DNA from: Hysterangium stoloniferum
Taxonomy: Eukaryota > Basidiomycota > Agaricomycetes > Hysterangiales > Hysterangiaceae
Direction: 5' to 3'
DNA: 64,000 nt
NCBI GenBank assembly: GCA_015178975.1
Contig: WHVD01000055.1
Coordinates: 248,001 to 312,000, forward strand
The position numbers and the translations under genes are program-made. This document shows, piece by piece, positions 35,875-48,427 of this stretch (its first letter is position 1; the number at the start of each line of letters is the position of its first letter). The notes beneath the pieces were generated by a model. The model was not told the DNA's origin. It searched no databases and saw nothing but the letters and a program-made list of their open reading frames with translations.

Positions 35875-36686
35875 GCTAATCAGGGGGCTGACAATAGAGA
35901 TCATACTAGTTGGGAGGTCCAACTCTATGAACATAGTGGATAGACAAAGTTCAATACTTAGCTCAATTGGCCAGGGGACCGAAATACTAAGAGTTGTAAG
36001 GTAAGAGTTTGCAGCTTGCCAAGAACATCTTTGAGGATATTGAGAAGGGAGAAAAGAGACTGAGAACTAGTAGATGTAAGGGCTACCTCTAACAGGACCT
36101 GTGGTACTCACACTAGGCTAGCAGAGGGATATCCAAAGTATATTAAGTACCTAATATATACAGGAGACTAAACTACTCACCTAGCAGAGGGATATCCAAA
36201 GAGAAAAGGATAAGGGGACGGCCTCTGCTAGGCGATCCGAAACTAGGGGGTGGCTAAAAATAGAATGACAGCTCACCCCAACGGTCACTAACTACCTACT
36301 CTACCCTGGAGATATTCCTAGGGAGTGTTAGAAGTCATGGAAAAATACGAGAAGATTACAGGAAACAGTACTAATAACCCTCTTGGGGCTAGATTACTCA
36401 GAGGAACTTATTGGGGTTTTAGCAATATATATATCAACCATATTGAAGGCACAAATTGAACGTCCCCTTACAGTAGAGGGTAATCTAAGTTGATTTTTGA
36501 ACTGAAGAACTGTAGCATACATGAAGAAGATTTATACTACAATGAGACATGACCAGAGGGCTGATCAAGGAAGAGAAGAGTGAAATGGATTATAAGAAGT
36601 GGATGACAAGGTACTGATAGTAGGATGATGGAGGGCTACAAGACTAAAAACAGCTTGTCAGGGTCTGAAACAATGGGGATCCTAGC
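35875..36686 (+). repeat. Partial LTR, family H
   Basis: Aligns with 13594-14361 and ends GGGGATCCTAGCA. It directly abuts the gypsy pol remnant on its right. Confidence 0.65.
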
Positions 36687-39522
36687 AGAGTTCTGTTATT
36701 TTAGTAGGTGGGGCCAATTCCAATATAGCAGAATCCTTCTCTTGATGGGTTGAAAAACCAAGTTGAAGTACTTTATGTCCAAGTAAAAGAATAGAGTTGT
36801 ACCCTACATAACATTTATTGGGGGAGAGTGTTATGCCAGCTGCAATAATTGCTTGTAGTATCCAATCCAAATGGTCCAAATGGTCATCCCAAGTCTTAGA
36901 AAAAATCACAATACCGTCTATGTAAACCAAACAGAAAAGCCATAGATAAGGTGTTAGTACAGTTTGCATAACACTCTGAAAGATCAAGGCTCCATTCCTT
37001 AGTCCAAATGGCATCCATTTAAACTGCCATGGTCCTCTATGGGATCTGAAAGCAGTTTTCAGCTTGTCTTCATCCAGCATCTCTAGTTGGGTGGATCCTG
37101 CTAGTGTGTTGAATGAAGACAAGACATTAGATCCAGATAAGGCTTGCATTATTTCAGACTGGCATGGTAACAGAAATTCATCAGGAATGGAGACTGTTCA
37201 ATTTTTGATAGTCTATTACTACTTGAATCTTTCTATTGTGATAGAAGTTCAATGACCCTTTGTGTTGAAACCAAGTATCCATTTGTTCATTGATAACCTT
37301 TCTGTTTGCTGGAGAGGTCTGGAACATAGGCATCGAGATTGGCTGAGCATCACTCTTCAAGGGGATGCTAGCTTTAATGTCAACTTGTCCTAATTGTCCA
37401 TTGACCCCAAAGGCCTGGGTGTTCTTGGTCAATATAGAACTAAAGCAGGGTGAAACATTGATGGGGATATCAGGTCCTAGGTTGACCAGTTTATGTAGGT
37501 CCTCAGAGTGAAGTGTCTCAGTAGTGGTGACCTCTGAAGTCTTAGGACCTGCAGGGTTGAAATTATCTTCTGTGTCACACTCAAAAGATGGTTCAAATGA
37601 TTGAGGGTTAAGAATCCGATCCTCTTCTATCTTGGAAAGACCCTTGATTAGATGAGTGATCTTCATTCTGGTAGACTGCATCATCTGTCTCTCTGTTGGC
37701 AATGCAGATTTATGAGCCCACCTATTGGCATCATGGATTAATCCAATGGTTTCTCCTCTCCTGATAATTCAGGAATTAGAGATGGATTAGCAAAGGGTAT
37801 AGTGGCTCTTTCCTTAGAGATTGTGGTAGTGGGGGCTGCAAGTATAGTGCCATTGTCATTTTGCAGAATAATACCTTCGACTATCCATTCATCACCCATG
37901 AGGTCTCCAACATACATAAATGGACACCAGTCTCACTGATTCCAGTTCAATTGTGCAGTCCTTTAGTGCTCATGCAACCTTTTCAGTGTGCACTCCCTTG
38001 TCTGGTTTGGAAGTCAATTCAGGTTAATTATTGAATCATTCTTTGAAAGGGGCTTTACTAATCAAAAAAGTTAGAGGTTGTGATTCCTTTGAGGAGCTGA
38101 CTGGGATGGAACCCATCCTTCCAGGGAGGATAAACCTGGATCCTAACAGTTGATATCATTTAGAGTCCCAACTTCATAGTTAATGTGGAAATCTTCTCCT
38201 AGGAGGATTGGTATGGTCATTCCTCTGATGACATAAGTTTTGGCCATGAACCTGAGTAGTATTCCATTTTTGTCCTCAAAGTAGATGGGGAGGTTGATAT
38301 ATCCCAAGATTTTAGCATTACCCATAAGCTGAATGAGATGCAATTTAAGGCCTTGCTTCAGTTTTGGTTGGTTCTCTATCCCTTGTAGAAATCTTCTGAA
38401 ATTAAGGATAAGTTGGCTCCAGCATCCAGTCTGATCTTAATTAGTTCAGATGACTCCAAGCTCCCTATACACCTGTATACATGCTGCATGGAAATCCCTA
38501 TACTGGAGTAACCACTTGGAGGGTCTCTTTTTTGATAAATAATGGCCATATCTCCTTTCATTATTCAAACTAGGTCAAGGATACTGTATTCTAGGCCTCT
38601 TGTTCTCTTGTTCCAATGCTGGTTTGACATCCCTTCTGATGTGTCTGCATGGCATCATCATCTTCCTGTTCCAAATCAGAGTTCTCATAATGCATTGGTG
38701 CAGGCAATGGCCCTGGATCAAAAGGGAAGGTGTCATCTTGAGACTCCTTCAGTTGGGAGGGATCCTCTATGTGTTCCTGACTGTGGCATCTTGACTAATT
38801 AATAAATACTTCTTCATCTATGACTTCCTCAATGGATAGTGATTCAAGCTGTTGCAAGTTCCTTTCTACCTTCAGGCCCTTAGGGTCCTGATGGTGGACA
38901 TTTAGCCAATCTCCTTTCATTAGAAACTCATGATCTGATATTGATATATGCTTCTGATACTTCATTCACAAATGAATTACATTCTGACTCTATGGGGGCA
39001 TCATCCTCTAATTGAGGGGCATAGGTGGAAATGAAAATTGATTCATTATTGAAGTTATTTACTTGTCCTTGTATACTTGATCCATAAACCTCTTTATACA
39101 ACCTCTGATCCTTGGCTTCCTCAACTGGATTCTGCATGGAGCATTTGTTGATTGAAACATAGTGAGACATCTTGCTGTGTGAGGACAATCAATCTTAAAA
39201 TGTTCCAAGCTCCTGCAAATCCAACACTCTTTAGGAGGTTTAACAATGCTCTTGTTGTCACTTCTCTCAAAGAAGAGCTTCCCATGTCTTTTGCCTTGTG
39301 CCAGGCTAGCTCTTTTTGTGTGTTCCTGTCCATAGTTTGACTAATGAGAATGTGGCCACAAGTGATCAAATTATCCCCAGTGAAGGACTCCTCTATTGTT
39401 TTAAGACTAGGCTCCTCCTGTTCCACAATCATGACCCTAGGGTTTTGGAACCAATAGCATTCTTGATGCATCTGATTCCGGATGTTAACAAGGGTTTCTT
39501 GTAGGTTGTTGGTATAGGTCTG

Positions 39523-40644
39523 TGTAAAGATCCGTTCCCGGAAACTCTTCAGAGTATTTCCCGGATATTATCTCTGGGTCCAAACTATCTTCCGGACCAG
39601 TATCAAGATCCGGAATCCACTGGAACCTGAACCTCATCCCTTCAAGGTGACTTCCGGTCAGACTTCCGGTCAGACTTCCAGTCAGAATTCCAGTCAGACA
39701 TCTGGTCAGACTCCCGGTCAGACTCCCGGTCAGACTCCCGGTCAGACTCCCGGTCAGACTCCCGGTCAGACTCCCGGTCAGACTCCCGGTCAGACTCCCG
39801 GTCAGACTCCCGGTCAGACTCCCGGTCAGACTCCCGGTCAGACTCCCGGTCAGACTCCCGGTCAGACTCCCGGTCAGACTCCCGGTCAGACTCCCGGTCA
39901 GACTCCCGGTCAGACTCCCGGTCAGACTCCCGGTCAGACTCCCGGTCAGACTCCCGGTCAGACTCCCGGTCAGACTCCCGGTCAGACTCCCGGTCAGACT
40001 CAGTCAGACTCCCATCTCTGATCCGACTTTCCACCCCAAGTCTCCGATCCGACTTTCTGACATCCACCTCAAAATCCGACCTGACTTCCGACTTTGGAAC
40101 ATTTGTAGTTTCCATATTTCCGAACCTCATCCTTGTTCCGTATTTAGTAACTGACAGGTTAACAGTTATTCATTTGCTTGTTTATTGTTCTTGTTGTATT
40201 CCTGTTTCGGAATCTTCAGCCTAATCTGTCTTATTATACTTCTAGATTTGTAGTACAATTACTGGAACATCTATATAGTCTTCCATAGCCATGTATTTAC
40301 TCTTTAGTTTTAATCTCGAATTAGTTTGTATCTCTTCTGTCTCTCTGTACGCTCAATCTTCGGAACTCTCTGGACTTCAGATATCCAGAACTCCCAGAAC
40401 TTCTGAGTATCTGTAAACATTCTGACATATATTCATCCTCTGAAATATGGACACCCGAGTGAGTACACGAGGGCGCAGCACATAAGCTGAAGCCAAGTCC
40501 ATCTGTACTCTGGTAATATTCCGATACTCCCATTACTAATTCCCGGAAACTCCCGGACTAATTCTCCGAAACTCCGAGGACATATTTCTGGGAAGTGTCC
40601 GGAATATCCATTGGAAATTCTGCCCCGAGATCCGGAACTTAACA
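39523..40644 (+). repeat. Solo LTR, family C, with a 12-bp minisatellite
   Basis: TGTAAAGATCCG ... GAACTTAACA, 1122 bp, flanked by the 5-bp duplication GTCTG (39518-39522 and 40645-40649). Inside, about 39707-39998 is some 24 near-perfect copies of ACTCCCGGTCAG. It also carries the shared LTR motif at about 40480-40500. Confidence 0.88.
39648..40010. repeat. 12-bp minisatellite (ACTCCCGGTCAG)n
   Basis: About 24 uniform copies bordered by diverged ones (39648-39706). Because 12 is a multiple of 3, one plus-strand frame reads (TPGQ)n and one minus-strand frame reads (ESDR)n, giving open frames of 124 and 162 codons. These are repeat products within an LTR and not supported as genes. Confidence 0.9.
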
Positions 40645-40740
40645 GTCTGTAGTCCCATGATATTGTCGATGGGTTGACCTTGTAACAAGTAAAGCCACTC
40701 AGTGGGTAGAGTCTGAATTAGATGATGTGTTTCCTCCTTT

Positions 40741-41975
40741 TGTTAAGAACTGGGAACTGACTAAAGTTGGTTGGCCAACAGGGACCGATCGGAAGGACTT
40801 GGCTTCAGCTTATGTGCTGCGCCCTCGCAGTTATCTGTCGGGTGTCCTTAAATTTCAGGCGGGCAAAGACTAGTCTCAACGAATACCTCTCGGTGAACTA
40901 CTGATCAGAATTGAGAGATAAGTTGAGTGTTGGGCCAAGGGATTGGGGACCGAAGGGGGGCGAGTGCATGTGAAGGCTGTCACGAATGTACAAACCCAAA
41001 TTTCGATAATATTCAATTTAATATTTCTTCGACATTTCTTCGACATTCCTTCGACTTTCCGACTCAATTTCCAACTCGACTACCAACTCGACTATTCTTC
41101 AACAATATCTTCAACAATATCGAATATCTTCAACTTGTCTCAGGTTGATGTCATTGATGATTTCACTTTAATATCATATTATCATCGTAGGTAAATGATA
41201 TATAGTATATAAGGGCAATGATAGGAACGAAGGAAGTCAGTCAGAAAACCTGTATTATATTATATTATTACTGTATTACATAATTGTCAAACTTTTCCGA
41301 GTCCTTCTTTGACTTATTTATTCATGAGCCTCTGTGTCCTATCTTTGCCTCATGGTTTATCAACAGGATGAATTAATACTTCGTCGAATGAGGCATCTTT
41401 ATTCAATATTGTTGAATATTCTTCAATTGTTTATTCGACTTTATTGAGTAAAATTCGATTCGTGACAAAGGTGGATAGTGGAATTCTTAGTATGAGATTA
41501 CTATAGATGTAAGAGGGTGTTCTGAGTCGATATTCTGATTGCCTAGTAACTACAACTACAGCGGGTTCATATACAAGTATCAGGTGTCTAGAAAATACTA
41601 ACTAGGAGAAGGGTGGAAAACGGTATTAACAATAAGCTTGACTAGGAACGGGAAGTTTATGATTAGTTCAGAGGCCGATGATAACCGAGAGTGGAATTAC
41701 GGTAAAAGGAAATAGTTTGAGGGTTACAAATATATATAGACATATGTGAAACATAGGATAGAGCGGATCATCATAATAAAAGGGACGTATCAGAGTTTAA
41801 CCAGATAGTTCGAGTATATTTTGACATGGGCATAAACAGAGTTTGATCACCGCGAAAGTGTACATCAGCATCGGGATGCCGATGGTTTCCGATGTGGTGA
41901 CTTGAACAGTAACTTGAATTGTCGATATGTGGCGATAACCTTGGGAACCAATAGGGTTGCGACACGGTCATAACA
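40741..41975 (-). repeat. Solo LTR, family E
   Basis: TGTTAAGAACTGGG ... CGGTCATAACA, 1235 bp, flanked by the 5-bp duplication CCTTT (40736-40740 and 41976-41980). Shared LTR motif on the minus strand at 40795-40829. Gag reading resumes on both sides. Confidence 0.85.
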
Positions 41976-42139
41976 CCTTTTGATCTTGATGGAAGCTGTA
42001 CAAGAAATGGTATAGTTTAATTCTTCACTGAATGTACTGGACTGGGGTTTTGCAATCATGATATGAGGTTGACAAAATCTCATTTCTCCCCATTCTAGAA
42101 CCAAAGATTCCCACCATTGAGTTCCCACCAAACCTTCAA

Positions 42140-42590
42140 GCAAGGTGCAGTGTGTGATAATGGGATGGGAATCCAGCTGACATTTGAGCAAAGCTGAATT
42201 TCAAGCTGCCTTTGCACCTGCCATCTCCACCATTGTTGTACTGTTGAAGGACTTGGGCTGGTGTGTTCAACCAAGTGCATTATCAGCCTGGGGAAGGTTT
42301 CAGAGCAAGGCACAGTGTGTGATAATGGGATGAGAATCTGGCTGACATTTGACCACAGCTGAATTTCGAGTGGCTATTGCAGGTGTCATTCCTGCCACTG
42401 TTGCACTGTTAAAGGACTCTCACTCTGATATTTGATCAAACACAGTATCCATCCTGGGGAAGGTTTCAGAGCAAGGTGTGGTGTGTGATAATGGGATGGG
42501 AATCCAGCTGACATTTGACCAAAGCCAAATTTCAAGCTGCCATTGTGCTTGTCATTCCCAACATTGTTGCACTCTTGGAAGACACAGCAG
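42140..42590. repeat. Tandem repeat, three units of about 166 bp
   Basis: Units start at 42140, 42305 and 42471, each with GCAAGG, then GTGTGTGATAATGGGATG and CAGCTGAATTTC-like text. The unit is unrelated to other repeats in the window. It lies at the end of the gypsy fossil. Confidence 0.75.
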
Positions 42591-43080
42591 GTAGGACTTG
42601 GCTTCAGCTTATGTGCTGCACCCTTGCACAATTGTCATGTCCAATTTCAGACAGGGAAAATGGGAAACCTGGGGGTCCAGGAATATGCAAGGTTGTTGGA
42701 GACAGGAGACCCAAGGATTCTGAGAATACACTATGTCAAGTCAGAATGCCCATGGGCTCTGGGAATATATACAACTCATAAGCCCATATGCCACAATGGA
42801 TGACATAGACATATCAGAATGTATACCAATGCTGCTCTAAAGGTATCAATGCCAAGATAGAGGCCGAATATCTAAGGGAAATAGTAGTATTCTGAGCAAG
42901 AGATATTGCTTATGTACTTTAAACATTTAATTTTCATCTTGTGATTGGAAGGTGATGAGTGACTGCCTCCTGATGAAGAGATGGGGCCACAGGAGCTCTC
43001 CATGATATTATATACTACTATTAATTAATTGAGAAGCTACTTAATTTTTACAAATTTATTGAGTTCTTAATCTTGTAATT
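42591..43080. other. LTR scrap and AT-rich spacer
   Basis: 42593-42628 is the shared LTR motif on the minus strand, followed by LTR-like text to about 42780. The rest is AT-rich with no gene seen. Confidence 0.4.
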
Positions 43081-43858
43081 TAAATGTGGAGATATCAAAG
43101 CTTGCGACGATCAGTGATGCGACCGGAAGGTGTTCCGCTGCGACCCTATTAGGTCAGGCAGAGCGGCGAGGCATTCAGCCATGAGGTGACTGTATCACCT
43201 GTGATGTATTTCCGTTTCTTGATCAATTATGTGTTTTATTGTTGGGTAATTATTTTCATTACATAGTTATGGGAATACATCCTCAAACGAATAGAAGTAT
43301 ATTGTACTGATGATCAGAGCATCTCGCACTCGATGCGTCGTGTGTGGGATGTCGGCGCGATGTTCATACGCTGGCGTCAGTGTTCGTATCAGTAGTTGTG
43401 TATACCCCCCAAGTATGTAAAGCAAGTAGGACCCAAAAACAGAGGAATCACGTCACAACTGCAAAATACTCATTCAGAGCATACCTATAACAATATTCGT
43501 TCTAATAAAAAACATATCCTCGTGTGCAAAGCATATACTTGCTCATACAACAGACATATACATGCTATATACCAAGCAAAAATGGGGTGAATGAAAGGAA
43601 GGGCAAAAAAGATTACGAGGAAGAGGGCGGAAACAAGAGCATGTGAAGAGACGGTGCAGTCCAAATACACAAAACGCGACAAAAAGAAAACAACAGGGGG
43701 GCGAACCAGGATTCCATCCGGCTGAATTGATATTGAATGTTGAACATTAGACATGATGCCCATGTCGTGTGGTAAGGGTGTCGATGCGATGCGATGTTAT
43801 AGATAATTGTGTGGTGGTGGTGTGATTGAGATGATGCCAGACTTCACTTCCCTCCGCT
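43081..43858. other. Intergenic, downstream of the Whi5-like gene
   Basis: Base composition changes to the CpG-normal pattern of host DNA. No gene recognised. It should hold the 3' end of the minus-strand gene ending at 43859. Confidence 0.4.
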
Positions 43859-45142
43859 TCACTTCGCCTCGACGAGATCGATCCCCTTTCCAAGACTGAA
43901 TCCTCCACCACCAGCACCTCCCCCTCCCTTATCCTCCTCGTCCGCAAACAGCTTTCTCGACACGTCGAAGGGGGTAGACGATGAAACACCAAAAGGCGTA
44001 CTCTTCCGCGATGAAGACGCGTCCGCACTCTTCCTCAGCTCCGGTGGAGGATGTAACAATCCTTGCGACGACTCCTGACTAGCAAACGACGACGCCTGAC
44101 TGTGACTCAGCTCCGGCGTCGTGTCGCGATCCCGGTCCTTCGCCTCTTCCCCCGTACCAGCTGCGAACAATACCCGTCCCATCGAGGTGGGCGGCGCACG
44201 CCTCGCAACTGTGGGTCTCGCAGGCGAAGGACTTGTAGCCAGATATAACATCAATTCGGCCGCGTCCGCGTCCTCAGTCGGCTTGGCCAGGGGCGGCGCA
44301 GGTGTGCTCGTTCGGCCGCCGCCTTGTCTGGGCGACGCGCGATTGTACATGAGCGCAGTGAGCGTTGCAGCCGCGTTCATGTCTTCTTTCTCCGTCACAG
44401 TGCGTACAGAGCGCACGGTGCGCCCTTGGCCGCTGAAGGGCGAAGGTTGGCCTTTCCGGGGCGTTGCAGGGGTAGCATGGTACGATGCAAGGAGATCACT
44501 TGGCGAGGGTCCTGATCCGGGTCCGTTGGCCGGTCCATACACGTGTCGAGCGCGTTTGTTAGGTGGGCCAAGAAGAGAGGAGTACAGACTGCGGGAAGAT
44601 GACGATGGTGATGCAGGCGGCGCCATTGTAGCTGCGCGGCGCTTATGGGGGCTGGGAGGGGCTGGTGGAGGTGAGGGCGAGGGCTGGATTCGGTCTTCAA
44701 GCACAGGAAGGGGCACATGGGACAGGTTGTTGGTGGCCTTGTACGACGCGTAGGCGAGGCGGGCACGTAGGCTTCGGGTGAGCTGGACAATAAGACACGT
44801 GTCAGCGCGAGAAAAATACAGAGAGGTGAACAACAACACGAGAAAGAGTCGACGGGTAACATAGGGAGTGATTGATGCCTATCGACGCGTCTTGCGCGCC
44901 GCTATCGGGCTCATCGCGGCGACGTCGCAAGCATGTCTTATTTGGGATCCGAGGAAGGAAATACTCACTTTTGAGAACTCTGCGCGTGCTAGAAGTCGTT
45001 GTACAGCCCGTTGGCGTTCTTCACGCTCTTGTGGGTCGAGGTCGGCGAGTTGTAACGCATCCAGTGCTTCTGATGGCTGTCGGTAGGGGAATGATGGGGA
45101 CGGCGTTGTCGTTGTTGACGACGAAGAAGGAGGAGCTTGCAT
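43859..45142 (-). CDS. Whi5/Nrm1-like cell-cycle transcription repressor (two exons)
   Basis: Exon 1 is 45142-44969 (58 codons) and exon 2 is 44782-43859 (307 codons plus stop), giving 365 residues. The intron is 186 nt with GTGAGT and CAG, both borders in phase 0. The spliced region AEFSKLTRSLRARLAYASYK, followed by NNLSHVPLPVLEDRI, fits the short helical motif shared by yeast Whi5 and Nrm1, which bind SBF/MBF and hold G1/S genes off. The rest is Pro/Ser-rich and probably disordered, with many S/T-P sites (TPATPRKG, STPFGVS, STPFDVS) suited to CDK phosphorylation, and a C-terminal Gly run. The composition is GC-rich with normal CpG, unlike the flanking repeats. An MCB box lies 109 bp upstream. 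The family call rests on the motif and layout only; the ORF and splicing are firm. A non-homologous S/P-rich nuclear protein remains possible. Confidence 0.6.
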
Positions 45143-45250
45143 CGTTCAATACGATAAACTAGAGTAGTTGCTCGTCAGTAATAATGTTGAGGGCGAAAGG
45201 AACAATCTCAATGCTGGGGATGGGAGAGCTAAGGGCGACAGGGAAACGCG

Positions 45251-45256
45251 ACGCGT
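45251..45256. promoter_or_regulatory. MCB box (ACGCGT) upstream of the Whi5-like gene
   Basis: ACGCGT, palindromic, 109-114 bp before the start codon at 45142. In yeasts MBF binds this sequence in G1/S promoters, and Nrm1 is itself an MBF target, so a feedback loop would make sense. Binding is inferred. Confidence 0.45.
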
Positions 45257-45290
45257 GAAGGAGTTTCCGGCGCCGGCCGATAATTGTCCC

Positions 45291-45299
45291 TTCGCGCCC
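45291..45299 (-). promoter_or_regulatory. E2F/SBF-like site (GGGCGCGAA)
   Basis: The minus strand reads GGGCGCGAAGG, close to the E2F consensus, about 150 bp upstream of the same start codon and 35 bp from the MCB box. Confidence 0.35.
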
Positions 45300-45417
45300 A
45301 TCAGCACCCACAAGGAACCCTCATTTCATCGGATCCTATATCCGAGCCAACCAGAGCTCACACAGTTTACGTTTTTGTTTAAACATATCAAACCCGTAGA
45401 TAATCTCACGAATCATT

Positions 45418-45442
45418 GCCCCCCGCCCTTGGAGGGCGGGGC
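45418..45442. other. GC-rich hairpin
   Basis: GCCCCCCGCCC-TTGGA-GGGCGGGGC can form a 9-10 bp stem with one bulged C. It lies about 280 bp upstream of the Whi5-like gene. Role unknown. Confidence 0.4.
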
Positions 45443-45456
45443 ATTTAGGAGGTAAA

Positions 45457-47434
45457 TCTCTCTCTCTAGCATACATCTTGGTGGTGGCCTTTCCATGTGA
45501 GAACTTTAATGAGAATCATGTGCCATCTCGCTTTCTTATGCCTCGTGGGGGAATCATCTTGACTTGGCCTCACTTCCTCGCAGAATGTTAACCCTACCGT
45601 CGGGGATGTGCTCCGTTAGTCCGCGGAAGGCGGTGCGACATGAATCAAACTACGCGTCCTCCTGGATCCTCCGCCCTTAGCATAGCATCAGTCGCAACAG
45701 CTCTCCTATCCACACGCCACGCCCTCCCCCCGAGATGATCTCCGAATCAGAAACACAACGCCGGTAAGATAGCCGCACGTTCATTTGATGGCTGATGACA
45801 GTGAAGCGGTCAATTGATATGCATGGTGGGCACTGGCGGCCAAGGTTGGTTGACATGAATTGTGCATGCCAGTAAAGGCCGCACTTGGAATCGAATCCCC
45901 CGAGTCTTGACCTGATTCCTGCATCCCGTATGATTCCTGACCCGCACTAAGTAAGTGACAGGGGCGTAAGTCACAAGTAGTTATTCACTCAAAGTAATCG
46001 TTGGTCACGCTCTCACGAGTGACAACTTCCCTCACTAGACCGCGTTGTTGCACCAATCACATCAATAAATAGTATTTTAACTTCCCTTCTATCAATCCTG
46101 TAACACCTCAGGCACTCCTTTTCTCTCTCTATCTATCCAATAGGAGCCTATAAGTACTAATTTTGAGATAACTGACTATGCGACTTCAACTGATCTTCTC
46201 AGAATGACCGAACCATCACGCGCAGCTCCTTCATTCGGTTTTATGTTCTCATACTGAATTTCCTGTGGAATGACGGTGGAAATCGCCAATGATAAGGGAA
46301 TTTGAAGAGTAAAGTCCTCCAGAAGTCGAGCGATTTGGAGTACTACTAGCCTATACGCTGTCGTACCGGCGAACTGGGGTAAGTATAGCTTTGGCGGCAG
46401 TATTCAAATAACGTGTCGATACTAAAGGCGCCGATTTCTGCATTGACGTCAAAAGAGGATAAATATACATTTGGAGGGCCTTGATTCCAGAACATCGTGA
46501 ACAATCACCCAATATTCACATGCAATCCGCCCTTCCAGGTTCACGAGGTTGTGAACCCAGGTCTAATCGTTTGCTCGCTACATTGATTTCATTTCCACAT
46601 TGCTATTGTTATCTAATAAACGTTGTTTTCGACGAAGTTATGACGAGGGACGTTGCCGTGGGCATGGTTCTTCCCCGCAACGCTCGTGTTCACTGCGACC
46701 GAGGCGAGCTGGGCCTCCCACCACTTGACAGAGATGACGCACGCCCGTGGGCTCAACGGGTGCTTTGTAGTTTGATTCCCTTACTTGAAACGCGCACCAT
46801 ACCAAGTTCGAACCATCCTTGCCATCACCCTCTCCGCCGTGAAATCATTCTTTTCTTGTTTTGGTTTCTCCTGATGCGAAGGTGTTTCCTCCATCATGGA
46901 AAGCCGTCTGCTTGAGTTGCAAATATGAGGCTGCTACTGAGGAGTTAAGGCTGGAATACAAATTTGGAGATATCAATGACTAATAGTCACTCCACTGTTT
47001 GCGAGTCATTTGAAATAGCAGCAAACTGACCGAATTGTTGGATCTGATCTATGTGAGGTGAAGTTCTGGCAATGAAGCTGGTCATCAAGCTTTTGTAAAT
47101 CATAAGTATACCCATCATTAACATTAATGTCCTAGTGGGAATATATACATGTAAGGACACCGTGATTTATTTATGACCATGGCAGATATGTTCCCTTATA
47201 AAACAGAAATAAAATAAATACTTTCCTCATTTACAAAATGATTATTTGAAACTGATAGATATTTCAACATAGTTCATAATTGTCATGGGTTAGTGTTTTA
47301 GGAAGATCATGGGTGCAGATTTATATTCACTTCTTCCTCAGACAAGGCAAACCCTGCTATACCCTTGAACTACAGTATGTTGTTAACAGATGATCTTATT
47401 GAAGTACTTTGAATGTGACTTTTCTCAAGTGCTG
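45457..47434. other. Intergenic, no gene recognised
   Basis: Mixed composition with normal CpG up to about 46900, then AT-rich. The frame 46481-46915 (144 codons) shows no known domain and unlikely composition. Nothing else is supported. Confidence 0.4.
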
Positions 47435-48427
47435 TTAAGACCCTCCATCCATCCTACCATCAATCTTGCTAGCAAAGCCAACTCCCTCCCAAGTCATACA
47501 ACCCCACATCATAAGAGAACCTCCTCCAAACTTCAGAGTTCCCTCTACCAGCCTATCATTAAGGCCTTCACCTGCCCTTTTCCATGCCCATTTACATTTA
47601 TCTGAGCCTAGGCAATTGATTTTGGTTTCATCAGACCATATAACCTTCTTCCAGTCCTCCATAGTCCAATCCTTGTGAGCATAAGCAAAGTTCAAGCGAG
47701 CTTTGCAATGCCTAGTGGAAAGAAAGGGGCATTTTGACTTGACCACAGCCTTCATACCAGCTTTCTTCAAGTGGAGGCGAACTGTACTGGCAGAGAGGGG
47801 CTGGTTGATAATGTTGGTAAGGGCTTTGGTCACTTGGACAGCATTTTCAGCTTTGCCAGAGGTGATGAGATGCTGAGCATGTCGAATATTTGTAGGAGAA
47901 AGCTTTGAGGGACAACCCCCAACAGCTTTGGGAAGGAGAGAACAATGTTTGGAGTGAAGTTTGGATATGGCAGATGGGCTAACACCAGTTCTCATAGCTT
48001 CACCAGAGTGGCCAGAATCAAGCAAGGAGAGGATGGTATTTTGTTGAGTAAGAGAGAGGGATCTGACCATGATAGTGGTTAGGAATCAAGAAGTGTGGAA
48101 GTGTGAGAACTTTTTTAAACTCAGACATACTATTTACATGTATATATCTATTTGTACCAACAAATAATAGCCATTATTCTATGATTTGACTGAGATCCTA
48201 GTCATCAGTTCAAAAGTGCAAAAACTCTTTCCATGGTATTGCTGTTTTAAATTAATCATATCTCTACACCCTGTGATTGGAATCACATGACCCAGGAAGC
48301 AATATTGTAGCCAAGAGGATGTACTATGTATGACCCCACCAAAGCTAAGTGTAATTCCCACACTGTAAGGCGGTGTTCTTCAAACACTGCATTTGGGGTC
48401 AACATGGAAAGGGTTTTTGAGGTCACT
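47435..48427 (-). mobile_element. Tc1-type transposon fragment with transposase N-terminal two thirds
   Basis: A 211-codon frame opens at 48070: helix-turn-helix part (SLTQQNTILSLLDSGHSGEA ... ISKLHSKH), linker, first catalytic Asp in VIWSDETKINCLGSD, then GGGSLMMWGCMTWEG. It stops near the point where the second Asp block would begin, so the 3' part is missing. The right end GGGTTTTTGAGGTCACTG before TA (48426-48427) is its terminal repeat; no left end was found. It is a different subfamily from the copies at 26968 and 62257 (protein clearly diverged, frame still open). Confidence 0.88.

Larger units (their letters stand above)
36687..42139 (-). mobile_element. Ty3/gypsy fossil (relative of the copy at 1-2606), nested with two solo LTRs
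   Basis: Right to left: gag (42139 down to about 38930, interrupted by the LTRs at 40741-41975 and 39523-40644), zinc-knuckle region near 39160-39230, aspartic protease (about 38150-38560), and reverse transcriptase (36690-37700) with WMPFGL and VYIDG. Gag text here parallels the left end of the window (SHYVSINKCS). RNase H and integrase are absent; the family H LTR stands in their place. The copy is broken in many places and CpG-poor, so it is old. Confidence 0.85.

Noticed and set aside
39642-40130. 162-codon Glu-Ser-Asp-Arg repeat protein and the opposite TPGQ repeat
   Set aside because: Direct product of a 12-bp minisatellite inside a solo LTR with target duplication.
45880-45960. tRNA gene suggested by GAATCGAATCCCCC
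   Set aside because: No A box at suitable distance on either strand and no cloverleaf.
46481-46915. 144-codon frame as a host gene
   Set aside because: No known motif, odd composition, no splice partners, and no support from neighbours.
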